A stretch of 64,000 nucleotides of DNA from a bacterium. GTDB taxonomy: Bacteria > Pseudomonadota > Alphaproteobacteria > Rhizobiales > Aestuariivirgaceae. The notes beneath the pieces are model-generated. The model was given only the letters and a program-made list of their open reading frames with translations, was not told the origin of the DNA and ran no database searches. Of this stretch, positions 8,567-21,373 are shown piece by piece (the stretch's first letter is position 1; the number at the start of each line of letters is the position of its first letter). The position numbers were made by a program, and so were the translations under genes. The stretch is from assembly GCA_022842165.1 (NCBI GenBank), contig JALHQC010000013.1, positions 25,135 to 89,134 of the forward strand, in the 5' to 3' direction.

Positions 8567-9490
8567 CTACGCCAGTTCCTTCGCCCATGGCGGATCGGCA
8601 CCGGGGCGCGACACGGTGACGGCAGCGGCCTTGGCTGCGAAGGCGAGTGCGGCCGCGAGATTGTCCTGCGAGATCGTGGCCAGCTTCTTCTTGTCGAGAA
8701 GCCTTGCCCTGGTCAGCGCGGCGAGGAGGCCGGCGGTGAAAGTGTCACCGGCGCCGACCGTATCGGCGACCTTCACCTTCACGGCCTTCTGGGCAATCGA
8801 GAAATCCTTCGTGAAGGCCTCGACGCCAGCGCCGCCCTTGGTGACGACGACAATCTTCGCGCCCGACTTCAGCCATTTCTTCGCGAGGCCGGCGTATTCG
8901 TTCTTGCCCGTCATCCACATGACATCTTCGTCCGAAATCTTGACGATGTCGGCCATCGCGATCATGCGCGACAGGCGGGAAAGATGGGCGCGGCGGTTCT
9001 TGATCTGGCCGGGGCGGATATTGGGATCGAGCGAAATGACGCGTGACTTCGCTTCGCGCTTCATCAGCGCTTCGAGCGTCGAGCCGCCGGGTTCGGGGAT
9101 CAGGCTGATGGAGCCGAAGTGCAGCGCCTTCACCTTCGCGTCCAGCTTGGGCCAATCTTTCTTCGTCAGCATGCGGCCGGCGGAATTGTCGTCGAAGAAG
9201 GAATAGCGCGCATGGCCGCCGTTAAGTTTCACGAAGGCGAGCGTCGACGGCTTGTCCCAGACCTTCACGTATCTGAGGTCAACCTTGCTGGCAGCGAGCC
9301 CATCGCGCAGCATGTCGCCGAAGAAGTCGGTGGAAAGCCCGTTGAAAAAACCGGTGCTGACGCCGAGCCGTCCGAGAGCGATCGCCGTATTGTAGACCGA
9401 CCCGCCGCAAAAGGGCTGATAGGCGGCAGCCCCCTCCACCGTTTTGCGGGGCAGAAAATCGATCAGCGCCTCGCCGCAGCACACAATCAT
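8567..9490 (-). CDS. PfkB-family carbohydrate kinase (probable fructokinase)
   Basis: A 307-residue ribokinase-like sugar kinase. The N-terminal substrate motif GGSVYNTAIALGRLG and the C-terminal DTVGAGDTFTAGLL (anion hole GAGD with the catalytic Asp) are both intact. The opening CCGEALIDFLP is typical of fructokinases, so phosphorylation of fructose to fructose 6-phosphate is the best guess. It diverges from the zwf operon, which would receive its product after isomerisation. GGGAGG lies just ahead of the ATG. Another hexose or nucleoside substrate cannot be excluded. Confidence 0.88.
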   Translation of the reverse strand: MIVCCGEALIDFLPRKTVEGAAAYQPFCGGSVYNTAIALGRLGVSTGFFNGLSTDFFGDMLRDGLAASKVDLRYVKVWDKPSTLAFVKLNGGHARYSFFDDNSAGRMLTKKDWPKLDAKVKALHFGSISLIPEPGGSTLEALMKREAKSRVISLDPNIRPGQIKNRRAHLSRLSRMIAMADIVKISDEDVMWMTGKNEYAGLAKKWLKSGAKIVVVTKGGAGVEAFTKDFSIAQKAVKVKVADTVGAGDTFTAGLLAALTRARLLDKKKLATISQDNLAAALAFAAKAAAVTVSRPGADPPWAKELA

Positions 9491-9583
9491 GTGATCCTCC
9501 CAACCGTCTGATTTTTAAGCATTCATGCCGTAGAAACCGGAGAAAATCAATAAATCACTTGCCTTGACATATCTCCGTATTAA

Positions 9584-9611
9584 TTGACTCCATACTCAAA
9601 CACGCTATCTG
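9584..9611 (+). promoter_or_regulatory. Candidate zwf promoter
   Basis: TTGACT (9584-9589) and TATCTG (9606-9611) are separated by 16 bases and lie 37 bases before the zwf start. A second -35-like TTGACA occurs at 9564. The interval between the divergent fructokinase and zwf genes must hold both promoters. Confidence 0.35.
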
Positions 9612-9647
9612 AGCGGCGTACATCAAAAACCATCGAAAAGACACTCA

Positions 9648-11129
9648 ATGACACCCCGCATCATTCCCGTGGAGCTCTTCGACATCGTCGTGTTCGGCGC
9701 CACGGGAGATCTGTCGCAGCGCAAGCTGCTGCCTGCCCTCTTCCACCGCGACCTGCAGGGCCAGATCCCGCCGGGGGCGCGGATCATCGGCTCGTCGCGC
9801 CGGGCGATGACCGATGCCGAGTTCCGGGCCTTCGCCAAGGCCTCCGTCGAGGCGCATGTGCCGGTGACCGAGCGGCCGGACGACGTGATGGCCCGCTTCC
9901 TGGAACGGTTGAGCTATGTCGCCGCCGAAGCCTCGAAGGAGGACGGCTGGAAGGACCTCGAGAAAGTACTGGCGGAAGGCGCGGACCGCATCCGCGTGCA
10001 TTATCTGGCGGTGGGCCCCGATCTCTTCGGCCCGATCTGCGAGAAGCTCGGCAGCCACAATCTGGTGACGCCGCTTACGCGTGTGGTGGTCGAGAAGCCG
10101 CTGGGAAAATCCGGCGCCTCGGCGCGCGCGCTGAATGCGTCGATCGGCAAGGTCTTCGCGGAACCGCAGATCTACCGGATCGATCACTATCTCGGCAAGG
10201 AAACCGTGCAGAACCTCATGGCGCTGCGTTTCGCCAATGCGCTGTTCGAGCCGGTCTGGAATTCAGGCCATGTCGACCATGTGCAGATCACCGTGGCCGA
10301 AACGCTGGGTGTGGAAGGCCGAGCGGGCTACTATGACACCGCGGGCGCGTTGCGTGACATGGTGCAGAACCACATGCTGCAGCTTCTGTGCCTCGTCGCC
10401 ATGGAGCCGCCGACCTCGACCGCCGCGGACGCGCTGCGCGATGAGAAGCTGAAAGTTCTGAAGGCCCTGAAGCCCGTCACCGGCGATGCGGTGAACAATC
10501 TCTCCGTACGCGGACAATATCGCGCCGGTGCGGCGAACGGCGGCGCGGTGAAGGGCTATCTCGACGAGCTGGGCTCCGGCACCTCGACGACCGAAACCTT
10601 CGTGGCGCTCAAGGCCGAGATCGCCAACTGGCGCTGGGCCAATGTTCCCTTCTACCTCCGCACCGGCAAGCGGCTTCCCTCGCGCGTTTCCGAGATTGTC
10701 GTCACCTTCAAGCCCATTCCGCATTCGGTGTTCGATGGCTCCGCTGGCCCCATCGCGCCCAACCGCCTCGTCATCAGGCTGCAGCCGGACGAAGGCGTGA
10801 AGCTGTGGCTGATGATCAAGGACCCCGGCCCCGGCGGCATGCGGCTTTCCCATGTGCCGCTCGACATGAGCTTCGCCGATGCCTTCGGCGTCAGGAACCC
10901 CGATGCCTATGAACGCCTGATCATGGATGTGGTGCGCGGCAGCCAGACGCTGTTCATGCGCCGCGACGAGGTCGAGGCCGCATGGGACTGGATCGACCCC
11001 ATTCTCGAATCCTGGGGCGCATCGAGCGAAACGCCGAAAGGCTACACATCGGGCACCTGGGGCCCATCGGCTGCCGTGGCGCTGATCGAGCGCGATGGCC
11101 GCACCTGGTATGAGGATCAGGACATATGA
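9648..11129 (+). CDS. zwf: Glucose-6-phosphate 1-dehydrogenase
   Basis: A 493-residue cytosolic enzyme oxidising glucose 6-phosphate to 6-phosphogluconolactone with NADP+ or NAD+. It shows the N-terminal coenzyme motif FGATGDLSQRKLLPAL and the active-site signature RIDHYLGKETVQN, with its catalytic His and substrate-binding Lys. First gene of the zwf-pgl-edd-eda Entner-Doudoroff operon; its stop overlaps the pgl start (ATGA), so the two are translationally coupled. Full length and intact. Confidence 0.97.
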   Translation: MTPRIIPVELFDIVVFGATGDLSQRKLLPALFHRDLQGQIPPGARIIGSSRRAMTDAEFRAFAKASVEAHVPVTERPDDVMARFLERLSYVAAEASKEDGWKDLEKVLAEGADRIRVHYLAVGPDLFGPICEKLGSHNLVTPLTRVVVEKPLGKSGASARALNASIGKVFAEPQIYRIDHYLGKETVQNLMALRFANALFEPVWNSGHVDHVQITVAETLGVEGRAGYYDTAGALRDMVQNHMLQLLCLVAMEPPTSTAADALRDEKLKVLKALKPVTGDAVNNLSVRGQYRAGAANGGAVKGYLDELGSGTSTTETFVALKAEIANWRWANVPFYLRTGKRLPSRVSEIVVTFKPIPHSVFDGSAGPIAPNRLVIRLQPDEGVKLWLMIKDPGPGGMRLSHVPLDMSFADAFGVRNPDAYERLIMDVVRGSQTLFMRRDEVEAAWDWIDPILESWGASSETPKGYTSGTWGPSAAVALIERDGRTWYEDQDI

Positions 11130-11782
11130 TCGAAGCCGAGCGCGTTTTTGCCGCCCGCGAGGAACTGGCCGAGAACCTGGCCCGCGACGTGGCCGAGGAA
11201 TTGATCCGCGTGATCGCCGCCAAGGGCAAGGCGACGCTTGCCGTCTCGGGCGGCACGACGCCGAAACTGTTTTTCGAGAAGCTTTCCCGCATGGAGCTGC
11301 CATGGCACCGGGTGACGGTGACGCTGGTGGACGAGCGCCAGGTGCCGGAATCGAGCGAACGCTCCAATGCCCGGCTGGTGCGCGAGACGCTTCTCAGGAA
11401 CAAGGCCTCCGCAGCACTGTTCGTGCCGCTCTTCGACAATCCGCAGGCCGAGAAGGCAACGCCCTTCGATGTGGCGATCCTGGGGATGGGCAGCGACGGC
11501 CACACGGCATCGTTTTTCCCGGGCGGCGACCGGCTGGCCGAAGCGCTCGACAGTGACACGCCGAAACGTCTGATCGAGATGAATGCGCCGGGGGCAGGCG
11601 AACCGCGCCTCACCTTCACGCTTCCCGTTCTCGAAGCCGCGGGCCGCCTCAAATTGCACATCGAAGGGGCCGACAAGAAATCCGTGCTCGACAAGGCGCT
11701 GGCCGCGGGCCCGGAGGAAGACATGCCGGTGCGCGCCGTGCTGCGGAGCGCAACGCCGGTGACGCTCTATTGGTGTCCCTGA
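11126..11782 (+). CDS. pgl: 6-phosphogluconolactonase
   Basis: A 218-residue enzyme hydrolysing 6-phosphogluconolactone to 6-phosphogluconate, of the NagB/DevB fold. [13 protein letters not shown] near residue 38 (phosphate binding), VDERQVP and [14 protein letters not shown] are diagnostic of the family. It overlaps zwf by four bases and is followed by edd after 13 bases, so it is the second gene of the Entner-Doudoroff operon. Confidence 0.96.
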   Translation: MIEAERVFAAREELAENLARDVAEELIRVIAAKGKATLAVSGGTTPKLFFEKLSRMELPWHRVTVTLVDERQVPESSERSNARLVRETLLRNKASAALFVPLFDNPQAEKATPFDVAILGMGSDGHTASFFPGGDRLAEALDSDTPKRLIEMNAPGAGEPRLTFTLPVLEAAGRLKLHIEGADKKSVLDKALAAGPEEDMPVRAVLRSATPVTLYWCP

Positions 11783-11795
11783 TCTGGAGGCTGCG

Positions 11796-13610
<1,815 letters not shown>

Positions 13611-13626
13611 CCTTTTGGTTCCTCAT

Positions 13627-13731
13627 TCCCCCTCCCCCTTGTGGGGGGGGCGGGGGGGGGGGTCCGCGAGGTCCACTGCCAGCCATCCCCCACCCCAACC
13701 CCTCCCCACGAGGGGGAGGGGCTTTCAGGAG
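13627..13731. repeat. C/G-rich inverted repeat between edd and eda
   Basis: CCCTCCCCCTTGTGGGGGG on the left and CCCCTCCCCACGAGGGGG on the right flank a short core. The homopolymer runs of G (up to ten) are unusual for coding DNA. It sits inside the operon and may modulate eda expression. Confidence 0.6.
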
Positions 13732-13737
13732 TTGCAC

Positions 13738-14379
13738 ATGACGCGCGAATATCAGAAAGGGCTCGAGGCCTCGTTGAAGCTGGCACCCGTGGTGCCGGTG
13801 ATGGTGATCGAGAATGTGGAAGATGCCGTGCCGCTGGCAAAGGCACTGGTGAAGGGCGGCCTGCCGGTTCTCGAAATCACACTGCGAACGCCAAAGGCCA
13901 TGGACTGCATCCGCGCCATCATTGCGGAAGTCGAAGGCGCCATCGTCGGCTCCGGCACGGTGTTGACGCCTGAGCAATTGCGCGACAGCTTCAAGCTCGG
14001 CTGCAAGTTCGCGGTGTCTCCCGGTTCAACGGGACGGATTCTCGGTGCGGCGGAGGACTACGACATTGCATTGCTGCCCGGAGGCGTTACCGCATCTGAG
14101 TGCATGGCGCTGCTGGAGTGGGGCTATACGATCCAGAAGTTCTTCCCCGCCGAGCCAGCGGGCGGAACGAGCTATCTCTCGTCTCTTGCCGCGCCTCTCC
14201 CGCAAGTGCGCTTCTGCCCGACGGGCGGCATCAATGTTGCCAATGCCCAGAGCTATCTGAAGCTCTCGAACGTCATCACCATCGGCGGCTCATGGATGGC
14301 GCCGAAGAAGCTGGTGGAAGCCAGGGACTGGACGGGGATTGAAAAGCTGGCTGCCGAGGCGGCGGGGTTGAAGGGGTAG
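13738..14379 (+). CDS. eda: KDPG/KHG aldolase
   Basis: A 213-residue class I aldolase cleaving 2-keto-3-deoxy-6-phosphogluconate to pyruvate and glyceraldehyde 3-phosphate. [13 protein letters not shown], the [11 protein letters not shown] strand with the conserved Glu, KFAVSPG, and the Schiff-base region [12 protein letters not shown] with its catalytic Lys are all present. I start it at the ATG giving MTREYQKG, after GGAG; the frame stays open upstream through the repeat but those codons are not gene-like. It completes the Entner-Doudoroff operon. Confidence 0.95.
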   Translation: MTREYQKGLEASLKLAPVVPVMVIENVEDAVPLAKALVKGGLPVLEITLRTPKAMDCIRAIIAEVEGAIVGSGTVLTPEQLRDSFKLGCKFAVSPGSTGRILGAAEDYDIALLPGGVTASECMALLEWGYTIQKFFPAEPAGGTSYLSSLAAPLPQVRFCPTGGINVANAQSYLKLSNVITIGGSWMAPKKLVEARDWTGIEKLAAEAAGLKG

Positions 14380-14390
14380 CTCCCAGATTC

Positions 14391-14477
14391 TGTCATCCCC
14401 GGGCTTGTCCCGGGGACCCATTGATTCACTTGCGTGCTCTGTAGGATAGGTCCCCGCAACAAGCGCGGGGATGACAA
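14391..14477. repeat. Palindromic repeat, type B
   Basis: It begins TGTCATCCCCGGGCTTGTCC and ends with a GCGGGGATGACA arm, so the outer ends TGTCATCCCC/GGGGATGACA are perfect inverted repeats. A related copy lies at 19588-19686. Elements with this sequence are widespread in Hyphomicrobiales. Confidence 0.75.
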
Positions 14478-14484
14478 TTAATGG

Positions 14485-14565
14485 CGAAGAGCCCGGTTGC
14501 CCCTCTCCTCCCCCAAGCTGAAGCTTGGGTCCCCTTCCTCTCCCCTCTCACGGGGGGCGAGGACA
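14485..14565. repeat. Palindromic repeat, type A (single half)
   Basis: A type A half-element with a CCCAAGCTGAAGCTTGGG hairpin, adjoining the type B element and ending eight bases before the DUF599 gene stop. Confidence 0.7.
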
Positions 14566-14572
14566 GGAGAGA

Positions 14573-15303
14573 CTACCCCTTCACGCCCTTCAGCACGTCG
14601 ACGTATCTCGCGATGGCGCGGGCGGTTGGCGAGAACAGCTGGCGGTAATAGAGCAGTGCGGTGATGACGAGCGTTGCCGCGATGCAGGCATAGGGCCCGG
14701 CATAGAGGAACAATGCCGCGATCGCATAGTAGAAGCCGCGGATGCCGCTGTTGATCGAGCGCACCGCCTCGGTGAGGACGACTGCCGTCTGCTCGCCCAT
14801 GATGCGCGACTGCTGCGAATTGGCGGCCGTGGCCTCGAGGCCTCCCAGCATGGCGAAGACATAGGCCATTTTCCTCAGCGCATAGGTGAAGGAAAACAGG
14901 CACAGCGCCAGCATCAGCGTGAGGATCGAGAAGTACAGCGTGAAGAGCCCCGCCGACATCGCCGCATCGACGAATTTGAGGTCGCGCGTGACGATGTAGA
15001 CGCGGCTGATGTTGGCGAGCGTGCCGAGAAGGCCCGCCAGCACGAGCAAGGTTGCCGAACCGAAATAGGCAACCGAGCTTGAGATGTGGCCCAGCATGAT
15101 GGCGTCGATCACGCGATGATCGCGCGATACCGCCTGATGCGTCTGCAGCCAGCGCAGCCGCACCGCATGAAGCTGGGTGTTGAGCGAGCCCCGCCCCACG
15201 AGCTTCAGGATCGGCGTGTAGAGCCCCCAGAGCGCGAAGATCAGCAGGATGGCCGCGCCATTGGGCCAGCCGAAATCCGCCGGGAGATAGAGGCTGATGC
15301 TGC

Positions 15304-15307
<4 letters not shown>
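14573..15307 (-). CDS. DUF599 family membrane protein
   Basis: A 244-residue inner-membrane protein with about four to five hydrophobic segments and the DUF599 features NTQLHAVRLRWL and RVIDAIMLGHISSS near the N-terminus. The biochemical role of DUF599 is not known. It overlaps the end of prfC by four bases (ATGA), so it is translationally coupled to the release factor gene, although a functional link is not evident. Confidence 0.85.
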
Positions 15308-16887
<1,580 letters not shown>

Positions 16888-17002
16888 GTCATATCCGGTG
16901 TGAAAGGGTTTGGCCGTTCCTAGACGGGTTTTGGGTGGGGGTAAAGCTTTCGCTGTTGCCCAAAGCCCTGTGCCGTGGCACTTGGAGTTCAAGAGGCGGA
17001 AC

Positions 17003-17944
17003 ATGACTGAACTGGCACTTGTCGGCGACATCGGGGGCACCAATTCCCGCTTTGGGCTGGTGGAACCGGGTTCCACCCGGATCCGCGACATCGACGTTCT
17101 GAAGAACAACAATTACGGCTCGCTGGAGGAGTCGATCGGCGCCTATCTGAAGTCCCGGGGGCTCGGGGCGCTGGTGGCGGCGGCCATCGCCGTGGCCGGC
17201 CCGATCGAGGGCGAGGTCGTGGCGCTGACCAACCGCGACTGGAAATTTACCCGCGAGTCGCTGAAGAAGGCCGCGCGCGCAGGCCGCTTCCGCCTCTTGA
17301 ATGACTTCGAGGCGCTGGCGATGTCGCTGCCGCATCTGGAGGGTGACGACATCATCCAGATCGGCGGCGAAACCCCGCCGAAGCCGGCGGTGAAGATCGT
17401 GCTTGGCCCCGGCACCGGCCTTGGCATGGCGACATTGGCCCCCCTGCCGCAAGGCGGCTGGATGGCGCTGCCGGGCGAGGTTGGCCACATCAACCTGCCG
17501 GTTGCCGACCGCGAAGAGTTCGACTGGCGCGAGAGGATGACCAGGCCGGGCGTGATCTTCGAGTCGGAAGATGCGATCACCGGCGGCGGGTTGTTGCGCA
17601 TGTATCAGGCGGTGGCCGAGAAGCCCGTGCAGCAGACGCCGGAAGACGTGCTGCAGGCGGCCCTTGCCGGAACCGACGCAGCGGCCGTGAAGACGCTGGA
17701 CCAGTTCATCACTTGGCTGGCGCGGATCGCAGGTGACGCGGCCATGACCATGCAGGCCCGCGGCGGCGTCTATCTCGCGGGCGGCATAGCGCCCTCGATC
17801 GTCGAGAAATTGAAGGCCGGTTCCTTCCGCACTATCTTCCAGGAAAAGGGCCGTCTCGCCCACGTCATGCGGCCGATCCCGGTCTACGTGATCGTCGACA
17901 GGTTCCCGGCCTTCAAGGGCTGCGCGGCGGCCATCGCAGAGTGA
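17003..17944 (+). CDS. glk: Glucokinase
   Basis: A 313-residue ROK-independent (Glk family) hexokinase phosphorylating glucose to glucose 6-phosphate, feeding zwf. Visible are the phosphate-binding LVGDIGGTNSRFGLV at the N-terminus, LLNDFEALA with the catalytic Asp, GPGTGLGMA and PGEVGHINLPV. The start ATG lies after AAGAGGCGGA; upstream in-frame codons lie in the prfC-glk intergenic region. It is followed by pncA at 23 bases and may be co-transcribed with it. Confidence 0.94.
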   Translation: MTELALVGDIGGTNSRFGLVEPGSTRIRDIDVLKNNNYGSLEESIGAYLKSRGLGALVAAAIAVAGPIEGEVVALTNRDWKFTRESLKKAARAGRFRLLNDFEALAMSLPHLEGDDIIQIGGETPPKPAVKIVLGPGTGLGMATLAPLPQGGWMALPGEVGHINLPVADREEFDWRERMTRPGVIFESEDAITGGGLLRMYQAVAEKPVQQTPEDVLQAALAGTDAAAVKTLDQFITWLARIAGDAAMTMQARGGVYLAGGIAPSIVEKLKAGSFRTIFQEKGRLAHVMRPIPVYVIVDRFPAFKGCAAAIAE

Positions 17945-17967
17945 AACTCAATTTGTGAGGTAAAACC

Positions 17968-18573
17968 ATGCGCAAGGAGACCGACGTTCTTCTCGTCATC
18001 GATGTGCAGAATGACTTCTGCCCCGGGGGCCGCCTGGCGGTGCCGGGGGGCGACGAGATCGTCCATATCGCCAACCGCCTGGCACACGGCTTCCAGCATG
18101 TGGTGCTGACGCAGGACTGGCACCCGGCGGGGCATTCGTCCTTCGCCACGTCGCATGCCGGAAAGAGCCCATTCGAAATGGTGACGATGGACTACGGACC
18201 GCAGACGCTGTGGCCCGACCACTGCATCCAGAACACGCCCGGTGCGGCCTTCCACAAGGACCTCGACATTCCGCATGCGGAGCTGATCATCCGCAAGGGA
18301 TTCAGGAAGGGCATCGACAGCTATTCCGCCTTCTTCGAGAATGACCACAAGACGCCGACGGGATTGGGCGGCTACCTCAAGGAACGCGGCTTCACGCATG
18401 TGACCTGCATCGGCCTTGCCTTCGACTATTGCGTTCGCTATTCCGCCGAAGACGCGAGGGAACTGGGCTTCGACACCGACGTGATCGAGGCCGCCTGCCG
18501 GGCGATCGACCTTGACGGTTCGGCGGATGCGACGCGGACGTCCTTCGCTGAGCGGGGTATCGTGCTTGCTTGA
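17968..18573 (+). CDS. pncA: Nicotinamidase
   Basis: A 201-residue cysteine hydrolase deamidating nicotinamide to nicotinate in NAD salvage. The catalytic Asp is in VIDVQNDFCPGG (D12), metal ligands are in TQDWHPAGHSSF, the Lys is in IIRKGF and the nucleophile Cys is in GLAFDYCV. All are intact, and the length suits PncA. It follows glk closely on the same strand. Confidence 0.94.
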   Translation: MRKETDVLLVIDVQNDFCPGGRLAVPGGDEIVHIANRLAHGFQHVVLTQDWHPAGHSSFATSHAGKSPFEMVTMDYGPQTLWPDHCIQNTPGAAFHKDLDIPHAELIIRKGFRKGIDSYSAFFENDHKTPTGLGGYLKERGFTHVTCIGLAFDYCVRYSAEDARELGFDTDVIEAACRAIDLDGSADATRTSFAERGIVLA

Positions 18574-18590
18574 TTGTCCGGCATGAAAAT

Positions 18591-18670
18591 GCCCGTCACC
18601 CCCGCGCAGGCGGGGGCTCCGCTTCGCTGCAGAAAGAAAGCTGGGTGCCCGCCTGCGCGGGCATGACGGA
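18591..18670. repeat. Palindromic repeat, type B-like
   Basis: Left arm GCCCGTCACCCCCGCGCAGG, right arm GCCCGCCTGCGCGGGCATGA, with nested CCCGCGCAGGCGGG and GCCCGCCTGCGCGGGC hairpins. It separates pncA from the DMT transporter gene. Confidence 0.65.
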
Positions 18671-18688
18671 TTTACACAAGGCATTCAG

Positions 18689-19573
18689 ATGAACCCGCGC
18701 ATCAAAGGCATCCTGCTGATGGCCGCCGCCGTGATGATCTTCGCGATCCTCGACGGGCTGGCAAAATATGTGATGCAGACGCTGCCTGCGCCCGTCGCAG
18801 TGTTTTTCCGCTATCTGATTGCGCTGGTGCTGGCGATGATCCTGATCGAGCGGACGGGACGGCCGGCGACGATCATCTCGCGCCATATCGGGTTGCAGTT
18901 CATCCGTGGGCTGACGTTGCTGGCCTCGACCTTCCTAAACTTCATCGCCATCACCTATCTGCAATTGGCGCAGACGGCGGCGATATCCTTCACCATTCCG
19001 CTTTGGGTTTGCGCGCTCTCGGTGCCGCTGCTGGGCGAGAAAGTGGGGATCAGGCGCTGGATTGCGGTGCTCATCGGTTTCCTAGGCGTGCTCGTCATCA
19101 TGCGGCCGGGCAGCATGGATTTTCACTGGGCCATGTTCCTCTCGATTGGTGCTGCCTTCTGCGGCTCGATCTACAATATTGCCACGCGGAAAGTGGGTGG
19201 GCGCGACCGGGCCGAAACCTCGCTGTTCTATGTGGGCCTGTTTGGCGCAGGCTTTGCGGCGCTGCCACTGCCATGGGCCTGGCAGATGCCGCAGGGGATC
19301 GAATGGCTGTTGCTGCTGGGCATGGGGCTGGCGGGGGGTATCGGGCACTTCCTGCTGATCCAGGCGCACCGGCTGGCTCCCGCCTCGACGCTGGCGCCCT
19401 TCATCTATACGCAGATCGTCTGGATGATCCTGATCGGCCTTGCGGTGTTCGGCGACGTGCCTGACATGTGGACGATCATTGGCGCCGCAGTCGTCATCGC
19501 CAGCGGCATCTTCGTGCTGGCCCGCGAGCGAAAGCTGGGGAAGGACACGGAAGTGGCAGTACCGGTGGATTGA
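18689..19573 (+). CDS. EamA-family DMT transporter
   Basis: A 294-residue polytopic protein with ten predicted membrane spans arranged as two EamA repeats, the topology of drug/metabolite transporters. RYLIALVLAMILIERTG in the first repeat and IQAHRLAPASTLAPF in the second repeat are typical. It is probably an exporter of a small metabolite or amino acid, with no sequence clue to the substrate. It is isolated between two palindromic repeats and probably monocistronic. Confidence 0.88.
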   Translation: MNPRIKGILLMAAAVMIFAILDGLAKYVMQTLPAPVAVFFRYLIALVLAMILIERTGRPATIISRHIGLQFIRGLTLLASTFLNFIAITYLQLAQTAAISFTIPLWVCALSVPLLGEKVGIRRWIAVLIGFLGVLVIMRPGSMDFHWAMFLSIGAAFCGSIYNIATRKVGGRDRAETSLFYVGLFGAGFAALPLPWAWQMPQGIEWLLLLGMGLAGGIGHFLLIQAHRLAPASTLAPFIYTQIVWMILIGLAVFGDVPDMWTIIGAAVVIASGIFVLARERKLGKDTEVAVPVD

Positions 19574-19587
19574 AACTCCTCATGATC

Positions 19588-19686
19588 TGTCATCGCCGGA
19601 CTTGTTCCGGCGAACCATGGTTCAACCGGCTCATAAGCTTGAGCGTGTGGATGAATGGGTCCCCGGGACAAGCCCGGGGATGACAG
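19588..19686. repeat. Palindromic repeat, type B
   Basis: A second copy of the type B element: TGTCATCGCCGGACTTGTTC on the left and CCCGGGACAAGCCCGGGGATGACA-type end on the right, in the same arrangement as at 14391-14477. It lies between convergent genes. Confidence 0.7.
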
Positions 19687-19699
19687 AAGTGGTGGACGG

Positions 19700-21136
19700 T
19701 CAAGCCAGCGTATAGGCCGTCTTCACCGAAGTATAGAATTCCGCTGCAAAGCGGCCCTGCTCGCGGGCGCCATAGCTGGAGCCTTTCCTTCCGCCGAAGG
19801 GGACGTGATAGTCGACGCCCGCGGTGGCAAGGTTCACCATCACCATGCCAGCGGCGGACTTCTTGCGGAAGTCGGTCGCATATTTCAGTGACGTGGTGAT
19901 GATGCCGGAAGAGAGGCCGAACGGCGTGTCATTGGCAACGGCCAGCGCCTCGTCATAGCCATCGACCTTAATCACCGATGCGACGGGACCGAACACTTCC
20001 TCGCGGTTGATGCGCTGGTCGTTGGTGGTGCCGATGAACAGCGCGGGGGAAAGGTAGTGGCCCTTCGTATCGCGGTTCAGGCGCTCGCCGCCCCAGGCGA
20101 GTTCGGCCCCCTCGTCGCGCGCGATCTGGATATATTTCTCGTCCTGCGCCATCTGGGATTCGTCCACCACCGGACCGATGACGGTGCCGTCCTTCAGCGC
20201 GTGATCGACTTTAAGCTTCTTCATGCCATCGACCATGCGTTCCACGAAGGCATCATGCACCTTCGCGCCGACGATCAATCGTGACGACGCCGTGCAGCGC
20301 TGACCCGTCTGGTAGAAGGCGCCATCAAGCGCTGCTGCGACGGCTGTATCGAGATTGGCATCGTCGAGCACGACGAGCGGGTTCTTGCCGCCCATTTCGA
20401 GCTGGAACTTGGCGCCGCGCGAGGCGCAGGCCATGGCGACCTTGGCGCCGGTATCGACCGAGCCCGTGAACGACACCGCATTCACATCGTGCGAGTCCAG
20501 GATCGTCTGCCCGACGACCGAGCCACGGCCCATGACGAGGCTCAAGACACCCTTCGGAAGGCCGGAGCGCGAGATGATTTCAGTCAAGGCCCAGGCGGAA
20601 CCCGGAACGAGATCAGCCGGCTTGAACACGACCGTGTTGCCGAAGGCGAGTGCCGGCGCCATCTTCCACGCCGGAATGGCGATGGGGAAGTTCCACGGGC
20701 AGATGAGGCCCACGACACCGACGGGCTCGCGCGTGACCAGCACATCGACGCCAGGACGGACGGAAGCCAGCGCCACGCCCTCGGTGCGGAGCGCTTCCTG
20801 CGCGAAGAACTTGAAGATTTGCGCGGCGCGCATCGTCTCGGCAATGCCGTTGGCGAGAGGCTTTCCTTCCTCGCGCGCCAGAAGCCGGCCGATCTCGTCC
20901 TTGCGGGCGAGAAGCTCGACGCCGATGAATTCGAGAATGTCGGCGCGCTGCTGCGGGGTGGTGGCGCTCCATGCCGGAAGGGCGGCTTTCGCGGCGGCGA
21001 TGGCGGCTTCGGCTTGAGCCTTGTCGGCCTGGGCATATTCGCCGACGATGTCGGTGATGTCAGACGGGTTGATGTTCTCGCGGGCACCCTTGCCTTCGAG
21101 CCATTCGCCATTGATGAAATTCCGGTGCAGCGCCAT
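19700..21136 (-). CDS. Aldehyde dehydrogenase, ketoglutarate-semialdehyde type
   Basis: A 478-residue NAD(P)+-dependent aldehyde dehydrogenase. The catalytic Cys is in QTGQRCTASSRL, the general-base Glu in FQLEMGGKNP, and the coenzyme region has WNFPIAIPAWK and SFTGSVDTG. The C-terminal PFGGRKGSSYGAREQGRF resembles alpha-ketoglutarate semialdehyde dehydrogenases, which end the non-phosphorylating pentose and hexarate pathways. I start it at the ATG giving MALHRNFINGEW, preceded by AGGAG. That role would fit the aldose dehydrogenase and acid-sugar dehydratase in the 33-41 kb region, but other aldehydes are possible. Confidence 0.9.
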   Translation of the reverse strand: MALHRNFINGEWLEGKGARENINPSDITDIVGEYAQADKAQAEAAIAAAKAALPAWSATTPQQRADILEFIGVELLARKDEIGRLLAREEGKPLANGIAETMRAAQIFKFFAQEALRTEGVALASVRPGVDVLVTREPVGVVGLICPWNFPIAIPAWKMAPALAFGNTVVFKPADLVPGSAWALTEIISRSGLPKGVLSLVMGRGSVVGQTILDSHDVNAVSFTGSVDTGAKVAMACASRGAKFQLEMGGKNPLVVLDDANLDTAVAAALDGAFYQTGQRCTASSRLIVGAKVHDAFVERMVDGMKKLKVDHALKDGTVIGPVVDESQMAQDEKYIQIARDEGAELAWGGERLNRDTKGHYLSPALFIGTTNDQRINREEVFGPVASVIKVDGYDEALAVANDTPFGLSSGIITTSLKYATDFRKKSAAGMVMVNLATAGVDYHVPFGGRKGSSYGAREQGRFAAEFYTSVKTAYTLA

Positions 21137-21166
21137 AGTGAAAGACTCCTGAATGATCTGGCTATA

Positions 21167-21330
21167 TGTCCTCACCCCGCGCGAGCGGGGAGAGGAAGGG
21201 GACCCAACGAAGTTGGGGGAGGAGAGGGGCAACCGGTCCATGCTCCGGCAAAGCCCGGTTGCCCCTCTTCTATCCCAATGCTTGCGCATTGGGCCCCTTT
21301 CTTCTCCCCGCTCACGCGGGGCGAAGACAT
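21167..21330. repeat. Palindromic intergenic repeat, type A (paired)
   Basis: Two type A halves face each other, TGTCCTCACCCCGCGCGAGC at one end and GCTCACGCGGGGCGAAGACA at the other, with the GCAACCGG/CCGGTTGC arms in the middle. It has the same paired architecture as the copy at 3503-3665. It lies in the divergent interval between the aldehyde dehydrogenase and beta-hydroxyacid dehydrogenase genes. Confidence 0.7.
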
Positions 21331-21373
21331 GAATTCACCGCCTGCTTAATAGGGGCAAAGGAGAGAGGCAAGC